The notes beneath the pieces were generated by a model. That model had not been told where the DNA came from. It made no database searches and worked only from the letters and a program-made list of their open reading frames with translations. A DNA stretch of 64,000 bases from AP-15 sp963845735. GTDB lineage: Bacteria; Pseudomonadota; Alphaproteobacteria; ATCC43930; CGMCC-115725. Made by a program: the position numbers and the translations under genes. Below are positions 1-8,010 of this stretch, piece by piece (within the stretch, counting starts at the first letter, position 1; each line of letters starts with the position of its first letter). The stretch spans positions 186,001 to 250,000 of the forward strand of contig CAWJTR010000015.1 of the NCBI GenBank assembly GCA_963845735.1, written 5' to 3'.

Positions 1-1395
1 GTCTGCCAGATCCCCGATTTCCGCAAGGTGATGAGCGACAGCCACGCGCGGCTGCTGGCCCATATCTTCACCCATCTCGCCGGGCCGGAGGAGCGGCTGC
101 CGACCGCCTGGATTGCCGGGCAGATGGCCAATCTCGACCGCGTCGACGGCGATATCGATACCTTGATGGTGCGCATCGCCCACACCCGCACCTGGACCTA
201 CATCACCCATCGCGGCGACTGGGTTGAGGGCGCGACGGCCTGGCAGGAGCGCGCCCGCGGCATCGAGGACCGACTCTCCGACGCGTTGCACGACCGCATT
301 ACCCAGCGCTTTGTCGACCGCCGCTCCGCCTTTCTGGTGCGCCGGCTCGCTTCCGACGACGAATTGATCGCGTCGGTGTCTGCTGCGGGTGAGGTGCGGG
401 TCGAGGGCGCCTATGTCGGCCGGCTCGACGGTTTGCGGTTTGTCCCCGACGCGATCGACGGGATCGAGATGCGGATGCTGACCGTCGCCGCCAACCGCGT
501 GTTACGTAGCGAGGTGGCGGCCCGCGCGCAGCTTCTTGCCGCCGATTCCGACGCCGCCTTCACGATCGACGGCGCCGGTATGCTGCGCTGGCGCGGCGGA
601 CCTGTCGGCCGCCTCGTCGCCGGCGAGCGGATGCTGACCCCGCGGGCCGAGCCGCTCGCCGGGGATTTCGTCGAAGGCGAAGCACGTGAGAAAATCCGCC
701 AACGGCTCTCGGCGTTCGTCCGCACCGAAATCGAGCGCCGGCTGGCGCCGCTGTTTGCCGCGTCTGCCTTGCCGCTTGGCGGGGTCGGGCGAGGTCTCGC
801 CTTTCAGCTGGTCGACGCGCTCGGCGCCCTTCCGGCGCGCGAGGTAGCGAGCCAAGTCGTGGCGCTCGCCCCGGCGGACCGGGCGGCTCTTGGCCGGCAT
901 GGGGTGCGCTTCGGCACCGAAACCGTCTATGTCGAGCCGCTGCTGCGCCCCGAGGCGCTGCGCTTTCGCGCCTTGCTTTGGGCCGTGCGACACGGGTGCG
1001 CGGTGCCAACCCTGCCGCCGGCCCGCCGGCTCGCCAAGGCCATCGACATCGATCCGGCCCTTCCGCCGTCGTTCTACGCGGCGCTCGGTTTCTTCGTCGC
1101 CGACCGGCTCGCCTTGCGTCCCGATCGGGTGGAGCGGCTTGCCGCCGCGGCGCGACGCCTCGCCCGCCGTGGTGCGTTCGCGGCCGACGAGCGGCTCGCA
1201 TCGATTGCCGGCGTCGAACCGGCCAGACTGCGCGCGCTGCTCACCGCGCTCGGCTATCGCGCGGTGATCGACGCCGGCGCCGAGATCTTTGTCGCCCGCC
1301 CGCGCCGCCGTCGCGAAGCGATCGATCGCGGCCAGCCGCATCCGGCGAGGGAGGGTCATCCATTCGCCAAATTGCAGGAGCTTAAGCTCGCTTGA
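1..1395 (+). CDS. C-terminal part of a helicase-related protein (5' end outside window)
   Basis: The frame is open from the first base, so the start lies upstream. About 464 residues are visible. They resemble the long region that follows the DEAD/DEAH helicase core in alphaproteobacterial helicases of the mgpS/SUV3-like type. No Walker A or B motif remains in this part. The tail is basic (RPRRRREAIDR near the end), which would suit nucleic acid contact. The stop codon overlaps the TTG start of the next gene, an S4 RNA-binding protein. Helicase followed by S4 protein is a common order in this class and supports the call. The helicase identity is family inference; only the coding frame and gene order are directly seen. 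Confidence 0.7.
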   Translation, partial: VCQIPDFRKVMSDSHARLLAHIFTHLAGPEERLPTAWIAGQMANLDRVDGDIDTLMVRIAHTRTWTYITHRGDWVEGATAWQERARGIEDRLSDALHDRITQRFVDRRSAFLVRRLASDDELIASVSAAGEVRVEGAYVGRLDGLRFVPDAIDGIEMRMLTVAANRVLRSEVAARAQLLAADSDAAFTIDGAGMLRWRGGPVGRLVAGERMLTPRAEPLAGDFVEGEAREKIRQRLSAFVRTEIERRLAPLFAASALPLGGVGRGLAFQLVDALGALPAREVASQVVALAPADRAALGRHGVRFGTETVYVEPLLRPEALRFRALLWAVRHGCAVPTLPPARRLAKAIDIDPALPPSFYAALGFFVADRLALRPDRVERLAAAARRLARRGAFAADERLASIAGVEPARLRALLTALGYRAVIDAGAEIFVARPRRRREAIDRGQPHPAREGHPFAKLQELKLA

Positions 1396-1782
1396 TCGCC
1401 GGCGATCGCTCGACTGAAACCTCCAGCCGGCGGCTCGATCAGTGGCTGTGGTTCGCACGTCTGGTCAAAAGCCGCTCGCTCGCCGGCCGGTTGTGCGCAG
1501 AGGGGGCGGTCAGCGTCAATCAAGCCGCCGTTCGCAAGCCTAACCACGCGATTCGGATCGGCGACATCGTCATCGTGCCGCAAGGCCCATTTCGGCGCAC
1601 GGTGCGGGTGTTGGCGCTCGGCGACCCGCCGTGGCCCAGCCATCGAGGCGCGCCAGCTATACGAGGAATCCACCACGCCGGTGCGTCTCTCCGAACCGGC
1701 CCCGGAGTGGACGCCGCTGCTCGCCGACCCCGAGCCAGGGAGCGACGCTGCGGCGACCAGTCCTTCGAGATCGCTGCTTTAG
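1392..1782 (+). CDS. S4-domain RNA-binding protein, Hsp15-like (one frameshift)
   Basis: A small S4-domain protein of the Hsp15 (HslR) family, expected to bind structured RNA such as stalled 50S subunits. The N-terminal half carries the S4 signature: RRLDQWLWFARLVKSR, then a GAVSVN turn and RIGDIVIV. The TTG start overlaps the helicase stop (TTGA). The frame breaks near 1628, where one extra C in GACCCGCC shifts it. Removing that base restores a typical tail (a YEES element, then an acidic-proline stretch) and a stop at 1780-1782. The repaired length is about 129 residues, normal for the family. The insertion is probably a sequence error. Confidence 0.75.
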
Positions 1783-1790
1783 CGCGCTCA

Positions 1791-2588
1791 CTACTGTCCG
1801 ACAAATGTCGGCGCGCGTTTCTCGGTCCAGGCTCTCACCCCCTCGGCGTGGTCCTCGGATTGGGAGCACAGCGCGCGAATGGCGGCGAGCGCGTCGCGGT
1901 CGAGATTGCCCGCGGCGGTCTCGTTGATCGCCCGCTTCAGACCGGCAACCGCCAGCGGCGCGTTGGCCGCGAGAGTGGCGGCGAGCGCCTCGGCGCGGGC
2001 CATCAGGCTCTCGGCCGGGACGGCTTCGTCGAGATAGCCGATATCAAGCATCTCGTCGGCATCGATCGGTTGCGCGGTCATAAACAGCTTTTTCGCCGCG
2101 GCAACACCGAGCCGGGTCACATAGCGCCGGATACCGCTCCCGTAATAGACGATGCCGAGCCGAGCCGCCGGCATCAACAGCCGCATGCCTTCGACGCCGA
2201 TGCGAAAATCGCAGGCGAGCGCCAAATCGGTGGCCCCGCCATAAACGCTGCCATTGAGCGCGGCGATAGTCGGCACGCGCAGGCTTTCGAGCCGATCGAC
2301 GGTGCGCTCGAACGCATCGCGATCCTCCGCCCTGCCCTCATTCCCCGCAAGGCGGTCGGCGAGCGCGCCGATATGAAAGCCCGAGCTGAAGCTTTTCCCG
2401 GTGCCGGTCAGCACCAGAACTCGGATCGACGGGTCGGCCTCGGCCCGTGCGAACACCTCTTCGAGCACCGCCAGATCCTGCGGTTCGAGGCGATTGTGCT
2501 GGCGCGGCCGGTTGAGCCGCACGATCGCGCGACCTTGCGCCACGCTCAGCGTCGGCACGGTCGGTTGGTCGATCGCAGGATCGGGCAT
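1791..2588 (-). CDS. Enoyl-CoA hydratase/isomerase (crotonase) family protein
   Basis: A crotonase-fold acyl-CoA enzyme of about 265 residues, usual size for the family. Seen motifs: the oxyanion-hole segment SFSSGFHIGAL, the second loop NGSVYGGATDLALACDFRIG and the helix PAARLGIVYYGSGIRRYV. The usual catalytic Glu positions are not both obvious, so the exact reaction (hydration, isomerisation or hydrolysis of an acyl-CoA) cannot be read off. Two adjacent ATG codons (2591 and 2588) follow AAGGAG; the second has the better spacing. It converges on the S4 gene, only 8 bases apart. Likely a stand-alone catabolic gene in an accessory region. Confidence 0.8.
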   Translation of the reverse strand: MPDPAIDQPTVPTLSVAQGRAIVRLNRPRQHNRLEPQDLAVLEEVFARAEADPSIRVLVLTGTGKSFSSGFHIGALADRLAGNEGRAEDRDAFERTVDRLESLRVPTIAALNGSVYGGATDLALACDFRIGVEGMRLLMPAARLGIVYYGSGIRRYVTRLGVAAAKKLFMTAQPIDADEMLDIGYLDEAVPAESLMARAEALAATLAANAPLAVAGLKRAINETAAGNLDRDALAAIRALCSQSEDHAEGVRAWTEKRAPTFVGQ

Positions 2589-2734
2589 CATTTGCTCCTT
2601 TGTCGCTCGCGCTGTGGCGCCGATTCGGTCCTCCGGCAACGCCGCCGCCGACGCTCGTCACCTGATGGCACACCGGCGTGGAAAGGTTCAATATCAGTCG
2701 CCGGCCGTCTCGCGGCAGAGGGAAGGTTTCAATC

Positions 2735-3653
2735 ATGAATGCAGCAGCTTTCGGCTATAGGCTTGGCCTGAACCAACCGATCGGCAGCCCGACCCAAAAA
2801 CGGCTGACCGAGATGGCCGAGGCGATCGGCCGCGAGACCAACGGGCAGTTCCGGATCGATGTGTATCCGGAAAGCCGCCTCGGCCCGGACCCTCAGATGT
2901 TCGCCGACCTGCGCGCCGGCAGGCTCGAATTCATGGTCGCCGGGGCAACCCTGGGCGGCGTCGCGCCGACCAGCGCGTTGCCGCTGCTACCGTTCGCGTT
3001 CAAGGATTCGGCGGCGGTGTTCGCGGCACTCGACGGCGCGCTCGGCGACAAGATCCGCGGCGAGCTGGCGCAGAACGGCCTCCACGCCTTCCGCCTTTCG
3101 ATGCAGAACGGCTTTCATCATCTGACGACGAGCACGCGCCCGATCCATTCAGCCGCCGATCTCGCCGGGGTGAAGATCCGCAGCCCGGGGGGTGAGATCG
3201 CGCAAGATTTCTTTGCGACCTTCGGGGCCGAGGCGGGGTATGTCCCGTTCAGCCAGATGTACGATGCGCTGAAAGAGCGCCGGTTCGACGGCCAGAGCGA
3301 CCCGCTCGGCGTCGTATTGTCGCTGAAGCTCTACGAGGTGCAGAATTATCTGAGCCTGACCGGCCATTGGTGGTCGGGCTTCACCCTCCTCGCCAATGCC
3401 GATGCCTGGAGCCGCTCTGCCGCGCGACATCCAGGAGGTCGTCGAGCGCAACGCCGAGAAATACGCGCTGCTCCAGCGCCAGGACACCGAAGCGATCAAT
3501 GCCGCCGGAGCCGAGGAATTGGCGCGCCGCGGCATGGCGGTCAACACCGCCGATGTCGCGAGCTTCCGGGCCGGCCTCGGCCGGTTTTACGCGCGCTGGC
3601 GCGAAAAGGCCGGTCCGGCGGCATGGCGGCTGCTCGAAATCCTATGCGGGTGA
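2735..3653 (+). CDS. TRAP-type transporter periplasmic binding protein, DctP family (one frameshift)
   Basis: A solute-binding protein of the DctP family (TRAP transporters), which capture organic acids in the periplasm. Seen: the early fold segment RIDVYPESRLGPDPQMFADL, the AGVKIRSPGGEIAQDFF element holding the substrate-binding Arg, and the helical tail. The frame breaks near 3412, where an extra T within GCCGCTCTGCC shifts it. After repair it is about 305 residues. Odd points: the ATG at 2735, with GGAAGG upstream, gives a protein that begins at the mature domain with no signal peptide, and no DctQ or DctM permease gene is nearby. It may be an orphan, or the true 5' end may be lost. The neighbours are a divergent crotonase and a downstream SDR. 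Confidence 0.7.
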
Positions 3654-3671
3654 GATTACAGGCTGACGCGG

Positions 3672-4435
3672 ATGGCAGGTCGAGCGACGCCTTTCCGTCT
3701 CGACGGCAAGACCGCGCTCGTCACCGGCGCCGGGCGTGGGATCGGTCGCGCCGTCGCCTTGGCCCTCGCGGCGGCCGGCGCCGAGCTGGTGCTGGTCAGC
3801 CGAACGCTGAGCCAGCTTGAAGAGGTCGCGCGCGAAATCGCGCAACACGGCGGCCGGGCGCGGGCGCTGCCGCTCGACGTGACCGACAGCGCCGCGGTGC
3901 GCGACGCCGTCGCCGGTCTCGGCCGGCCTCGACATCCTGGTCAACAATGCCGGCCTCAACCGGCCGCAGCCCTTTCTCGAGGTCGACGAGGAAACCCTCG
4001 ACCGGCTGCTGACCCTCAACGTCCGCGCGGCGTTTCTGGTGGCGCAGGCATCGGCGCGGCGGATGGTCGCCCAAGGCGAGGGCGTCATCATCAACATGTC
4101 CTCGCAGATGGGCCATGTCGGCTCCGAGCGCGACCGCACCGTCTATGTCATGACCAAGCACGCGATCGAAGGGCTGACCAAGGCGATGGCGGTCGAACTG
4201 GCGCCGAAGGGCGTGCGCGTCGTCTCGATCGCCCCGACCTTTATCGATACGCCCGCTGGTCCGGCCATTTTTCGACGATCCGACATTCCGCAAATGGGTG
4301 CTCGACCGCATCCCATTGGGCCGGCTCGGCACGGTCGAGGAAGTGGCGTCCGCGGTCGTGTTCCTCGCCTCGCCCGCCGCCGCGCTCGTCACCGGCTCCT
4401 CACTGCTCGCCGACGGCGGCTGGACCGCGTGGTGA
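3672..4435 (+). CDS. Short-chain dehydrogenase/reductase (two frameshifts)
   Basis: A classical NAD(P)-dependent SDR. Seen: the cofactor motif TGAGRGIG near residue 19, the repaired NNAG motif, the catalytic Ser in INMSSQMG, the YVMTKHAIEG active-site Tyr-x-x-x-Lys, and the typical C-terminal VTGSSLLADGGW. Two single-base insertions split it: an extra C near 3922 (CTCGGCCGGCC) and another near 4250 (ACGCCCGCTGG). The repaired protein is about 254 residues, the normal length. It starts 18 bases after the TRAP binding protein, so the two are probably co-transcribed. The family supports oxidation or reduction of an alcohol/ketone pair; the substrate is unknown. Confidence 0.8.
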
Positions 4436-4807
4436 TCTGCTGCCCAGATCTAGGATGGGTTGACCCCGACGCACCTGGCAGAAACCCATCGACGATGACC
4501 GGCTATCGGGTAGTTCTCAGTTTTGAATTGTAACGAATAGTGCTGACGGCTTTTGGACGCTCCGTATGTCAGTTTGGTCGGGTACTTGGGGGGCGGAAGA
4601 CTGGAATGACCACCAAGGTAGGGCAGATCGTCATATCGGCGCAGACTGGGGCTGCAGCGGCGGCGACCGCCGTCACCCGTATTTCACCCGAGAGACAAGA
4701 AGGCGACTGCGGGAAATTTTGCTGCCGGTTCTGAAGAACCGGCTGACGAGCAAAAAGCGCTCGAACGAATTCGCCGCTACGGCGACAATCCCCGAGAAAC
4801 CAGCAAG
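4436..4807 (+). other. Non-coding or decayed stretch
   Basis: No intact gene is visible. Base composition becomes more AT-rich towards the right side. Short open frames occur (for example from 4604), but none has recognisable protein features. This may be the eroded 5' part of the plasmid/phage-like pseudogene that follows. Confidence 0.4.
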
Positions 4808-5582
4808 ATTTTCACGATCACGCCAGCGACAGCCGAGGTGCTGCTCGTGACTACAATTTCGAAAACCTGCGAAAAAACCGAAAGCCATCGCCCGCTATGC
4901 GGACGATATGGCTGCACGGCGCTGGTCCCTGACCGGCGATACAATCAAATTCTCCAACGAGAAGCGCTTAAGGGACGGGCAGAACCGGCTAGCCGCCTGT
5001 GTTCGGGCGGGAGCCGTGTTCGCCACCTACATTGTCTTTGGAATTGATGACGCGGCTTTCGATCGTATGGACCAGGGCCGCAACCGCAGCGGCTCCGACG
5101 TGCTGGCAATCGCCGGATATTCGAATACCGCGGCGCTAAGTGGCGCGGTGCGCTGGCACAGCTGATCGAGACCTAGCGTGCCCAGAATCGCGTACACGTA
5201 CCCAGCGCCAGAGGTTCTCCGATTGCTGCAGGAACGCTACGGGACCTTGCCGGATTACATACGCCAAGCCCGCTGGATCTATGCCACTACCGGGCAGCCC
5301 CTGTCGCTGGTAACGGCGCTACTTTATCTGTTCCATAAAGCCAATTTCGCTAAGGCATCCGATTTCGCGAATGCCTGGGAATCCGGCAACAAAGCACCCG
5401 AATTTAACGCGATTGACCTAATGCAAAGAAAAATCTGGGGGTTGCAATCGGTTACTAGCGGCAGAGTTCACGATGTCGTTCGCGCCGCGTTGATCATCAT
5501 AGCCTGGAACCTTTTCGTCGCTGGGCGAAAAGGCCGCAAGCCTGATTTTGAGTGGCACGTGAGCAGCGTTCCGAAAATCGGT
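4808..5582 (+). pseudogene. Broken plasmid/phage-type hypothetical protein, ParB-nuclease-like N-terminus
   Basis: Pieces of one protein lie in several frames: a start segment TITPATAEVLL, then RYADDMAARRWSLTGDTIKF, DGQNRLAACVRAGA, VFGIDDAAFDRMDQGR and, after 5178, a C-terminal helical part with LPDYIRQARWIYATTGQPLS. The order matches hypothetical proteins common on phages and plasmids, where a DGQHRLAA element recalls ParB/Srx-type nuclease folds. Frames shift near 4855, 4880 and around 5165-5200, and the C-terminus is scrambled. Unlike other broken genes in this window, it has multiple defects, so it looks like a real relic. The function of the family is unknown to me. Confidence 0.55.
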
Positions 5583-5641
5583 CGTAGCGGCAAGTCCTGT
5601 AGCGATACTGAGATGTGTTCCGGCAATTGGGCGTCTAGCGG

Positions 5642-5859
5642 AGCGGTTTGATCAGCTACGCGAGCGAGCATGGACGGATAGCTTTCGCCAGGTCGGTATG
5701 TATCGCCGGAAAGGATCCTCAGTGGCGCCCAGGACTCGACGCATCTGCCGGTTGCAGCAGCCGACCGAATTCGAGCTGGTGATCAATTGAAACCGAAAGG
5801 CGCTCGGCCTCACCGTGCCGCCCGCGCTGTTGGCGCAGGCCGACGAGGTCACCGAATGA
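5642..5859 (+). pseudogene. C-terminal relic of an ABC transporter substrate-binding protein (PF04392 type)
   Basis: Only the last 70 or so codons of an ABC substrate-binding protein survive, in mixed frames. Recognisable pieces are LISYAS, DSFRQVGMY, QQPTEFELVIN and, after a frame jump, ALGLTVPPALLAQADEV with a stop at 5857-5859. This ending (VIN-LKTAKALGLTxPPxLLxxADEVIE type) is characteristic of the PF04392 family. The 5' part is missing and the fragment abuts the preceding relic, so this is a junction of two unrelated broken genes. Confidence 0.6.
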
Positions 5860-5871
5860 GGACATACCCGC

Positions 5872-6300
5872 TCAACTCGCTCCGATTTCCGGCCGTGTCG
5901 GGTCCGGCTGCAGTGGAACCGCATCGATGTCGGTTTGCGAGAAATCGTCGCCCTGAAACAGCAACGGCAAGCCCCTGCTCTTTGCCAGAGCATAGGCAAA
6001 GCAGTCGCCATAATTCAGCCCGGCAGGATGCCGGCCTCTGCCAAAACGCCGCCAGGCGATGCGCGCGGTTTCGGCCTGGTCTTGATCGACCGCGACAATC
6101 TCGATCGCGGCGCGATAGAGCAGCAAATCGAGTTCGCGGCCACCGGCTTCGCCCTTACGGCTCTCGATCACGATCGAGGCCTCCAGCAGGTTTGCCGCCG
6201 ACAACAGGCGCTGCGAGGCAGCTTCGATCGCCTGGGCGATTTGGGCGGCGTTTTTCTCGCTCAGCAGCACTGCGACGATTGCCGAGCTGTCGATGACCAT
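5872..6300 (-). CDS. vapC: PIN-domain ribonuclease toxin VapC
   Basis: A 142-residue PIN-domain RNase, the toxin of a type II toxin-antitoxin pair. The fold-defining acidic residues are seen: MVIDSSAIVAVL (Asp4), a central Glu in NLLEASIVIE, and the NYGDCFAYALAKSRGLPLLF block with the conserved Asp, followed by GDDFSQTDI. The family cleaves tRNA or rRNA when free of antitoxin. The ATG overlaps the stop of vapB by one base (TGATG), so translation is coupled. It sits at the edge of a small graveyard of broken genes, typical of mobile TA modules. Confidence 0.9.
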   Translation of the reverse strand: MVIDSSAIVAVLLSEKNAAQIAQAIEAASQRLLSAANLLEASIVIESRKGEAGGRELDLLLYRAAIEIVAVDQDQAETARIAWRRFGRGRHPAGLNYGDCFAYALAKSRGLPLLFQGDDFSQTDIDAVPLQPDPTRPEIGAS

Positions 6301-6554
6301 CAGCGCGGCAGCCCGTGCTCGTCATAGCCGAGAATTTCGTTCGCCGAGCGCGTATCGAGATCCGGCAAGGCCGCGCAACGCTTGCCGATCTCTAGGATTT
6401 CGGCGGCGAGGCGGCGGCCGCCATGCCGCAGGCGAACCCGCTGCAAACGTTCCTCGGCCGCTCGCCGCACTGCGGTTGTAACCGATTCTCCGGCCGCTGC
6501 AGCGAGTTCGCGCACGAATTTTTCTGTCGCCGGGTCCTTGATGTTCAGGGCCAT
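6300..6554 (-). CDS. vapB: VapB-type antitoxin
   Basis: An 84-residue antitoxin of the VapB family, the Rv0623/PSK type. It begins MALNIKDPATEKFVRELA, with a short ribbon-helix-helix-like DNA-binding N-terminus followed by the SVTTAVRRAAEERL helix and a flexible tail (LDTRSANEILGYDEHGLPR) that would wrap around the toxin. It precedes and overlaps vapC in the expected antitoxin-first order. The complex normally represses its own promoter; a 10-base palindrome lies 38 bases upstream. Confidence 0.88.
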   Translation of the reverse strand: MALNIKDPATEKFVRELAAAAGESVTTAVRRAAEERLQRVRLRHGGRRLAAEILEIGKRCAALPDLDTRSANEILGYDEHGLPR

Positions 6555-6591
6555 CGGGTTACCATGGCAGAAAAAATCTGTCTATGAAGAT

Positions 6592-6601
6592 ACGATATCG
6601 T
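6592..6601. promoter_or_regulatory. Candidate VapBC operator palindrome
   Basis: ACGATATCGT is a perfect 10-base palindrome centred about 43 bases upstream of the vapB ATG. VapBC complexes usually bind short inverted repeats at their own promoter. The position fits, but a 10-base palindrome alone is weak evidence. Confidence 0.3.
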
Positions 6602-6705
6602 CGACCTCGCGTCCAGGCTGGCTCAAACGAGGCGCGGCCAGGCTTGTCCGGTGATAACTTCTTTGTCCCAAGGGCTAGCTGGTCACAGCCACAGGAGGGA
6701 TGCAG

Positions 6706-8002
6706 ATGCCGCGACACATCAAATCGGCGGCGCTCGCCGGCACCCAGGACGAGGCCGACGCAAGGACTCGCGCCACTGTCGAAAGCATCATCGCCGATGT
6801 CGCCAGGCGCGGCGATGCGGCGGTGCGCGAACTGTCCGAGCGCTTCGACAAATGGTCGCCGCCGAGCTTTCCGGCTGTCAGACTGACGAAATCGCCGCGC
6901 TCGTCGCCAAGGTCTCGCCGCAGACGATCGCCGACATCAAATTCGCGCAGGCGCAGATCCGCAATTTCGCCGAGATCCAGCGCGCTTCGCTGAAGGATGT
7001 CGAGGTCGAGACCTTGCCGGGGGTGGTGCTCGGCCACCGCCACATCCCGGTCGGCAAGGTCGGCTGCTATGTGCCGGGCGGGCGCTATCCGATGGTCGCC
7101 TCGGCGCATATGTCGATCGTCACAGCCAAGGTCGCCGGTGTCGGGCACATCACCGCCTGCACCCCGCCGAACCAAGGCGGCCCGCATCCCGAGACGATCG
7201 CGGCGATGCATCTCGGCGGCGCCGACGAGATCCATGTACTGGGCGGCGTGCAGGCGGTGGCGGCGATGGCGCTCGGCACCGAGACGCTTCAAGCCGGTCG
7301 ACATGCTGGTCGGCCCCGGCAACGCCTATGTCGCCGAAGCCAAGCGCCAGCTCTACGGCAAGGTCGGCATCGATTTGTTCGCCGGCCCGACCGAGATCCT
7401 GGTCATCGCCGATGATTCCGCCGACGCCGAGATGTGCGCGACCGATTTGTTGGGCCAGGCCGAGCACGGCCCAACCTCGCCGGCGATCCTGCTGACCACC
7501 TCGGAAAAGCTTGCTCATGCCACGATCGCTGAAGTGAATCGCCAACTGGGCGTATTGCCGACCGCCGATGTCGCCGGCATCGCCTGGCGCGATTACGGCG
7601 AGGTCATCCTCTGCGCCGACGACGACGAGATGGCGGCAGAGGCCGACCGCATCGCCGCCGAGCATGTCGAGGTGCTGACCCGCGAGCCCGCGAAGCTGGC
7701 TCGACCGGCTGAAGAATTACGGCGCCCTGTTTCTCGGCCCAGAAACCAATGTCTCCTATGGCGACAAGGTGATCGGCACCAACCACACATTGCCGACCAA
7801 GGGTGCCGCCCGCTACACTGGCGGCCTGTGGGTCGGCAAGTTCCTGAAGACCTGCACCTATCAGGAGGTCAAGACCCCCGAGGCGAGCGCGATGATCGGC
7901 GAATATTGCAGCCGCCTCTGCGCGATCGAACGCTTCTGGGGCCACAAGGAGCAAGCCGATCTGCGCGTCCGCCGCTACGGCCGCAAAAACGCCACGGGGT
8001 AG
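6706..8002 (+). CDS. HisD-like alcohol dehydrogenase, sulfopropanediol 3-dehydrogenase (HpsN) type (several frameshifts)
   Basis: A histidinol-dehydrogenase-fold NAD enzyme of about 430 residues after repair. Seen in order: VGCYVPGGRYPM, a GGVQAVAAMALGTET segment, VGPGNAYVAEAKRQLYG, GQAEHGP with the Gln/His pair used as zinc ligands in HisD, and GTNHTLPTKGAARYTGGL. By eye the position of the zinc-ligand Asp in HisD (LxxxDF) is Lys here (WVGKFLK). With the accessory setting, this points to the HpsN-like branch that oxidises sulfonated or other polyols, not to histidine biosynthesis. Start: AGGAGG touches the ATG at 6700 but sits 7 bases before the ATG at 6706, so 6706 is preferred. The frame shifts near 6863/6885 (two inserted bases), 7290 and 7687; each restores on removing a base. 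Confidence 0.72.
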
Positions 8003-8010
8003 GGAAGCAC

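Noticed and set aside
6706..8002. True histidinol dehydrogenase of histidine biosynthesis
   Set aside because: No his genes nearby, the zinc-ligand Asp position is changed, and sequence blocks match the HpsN-like branch.
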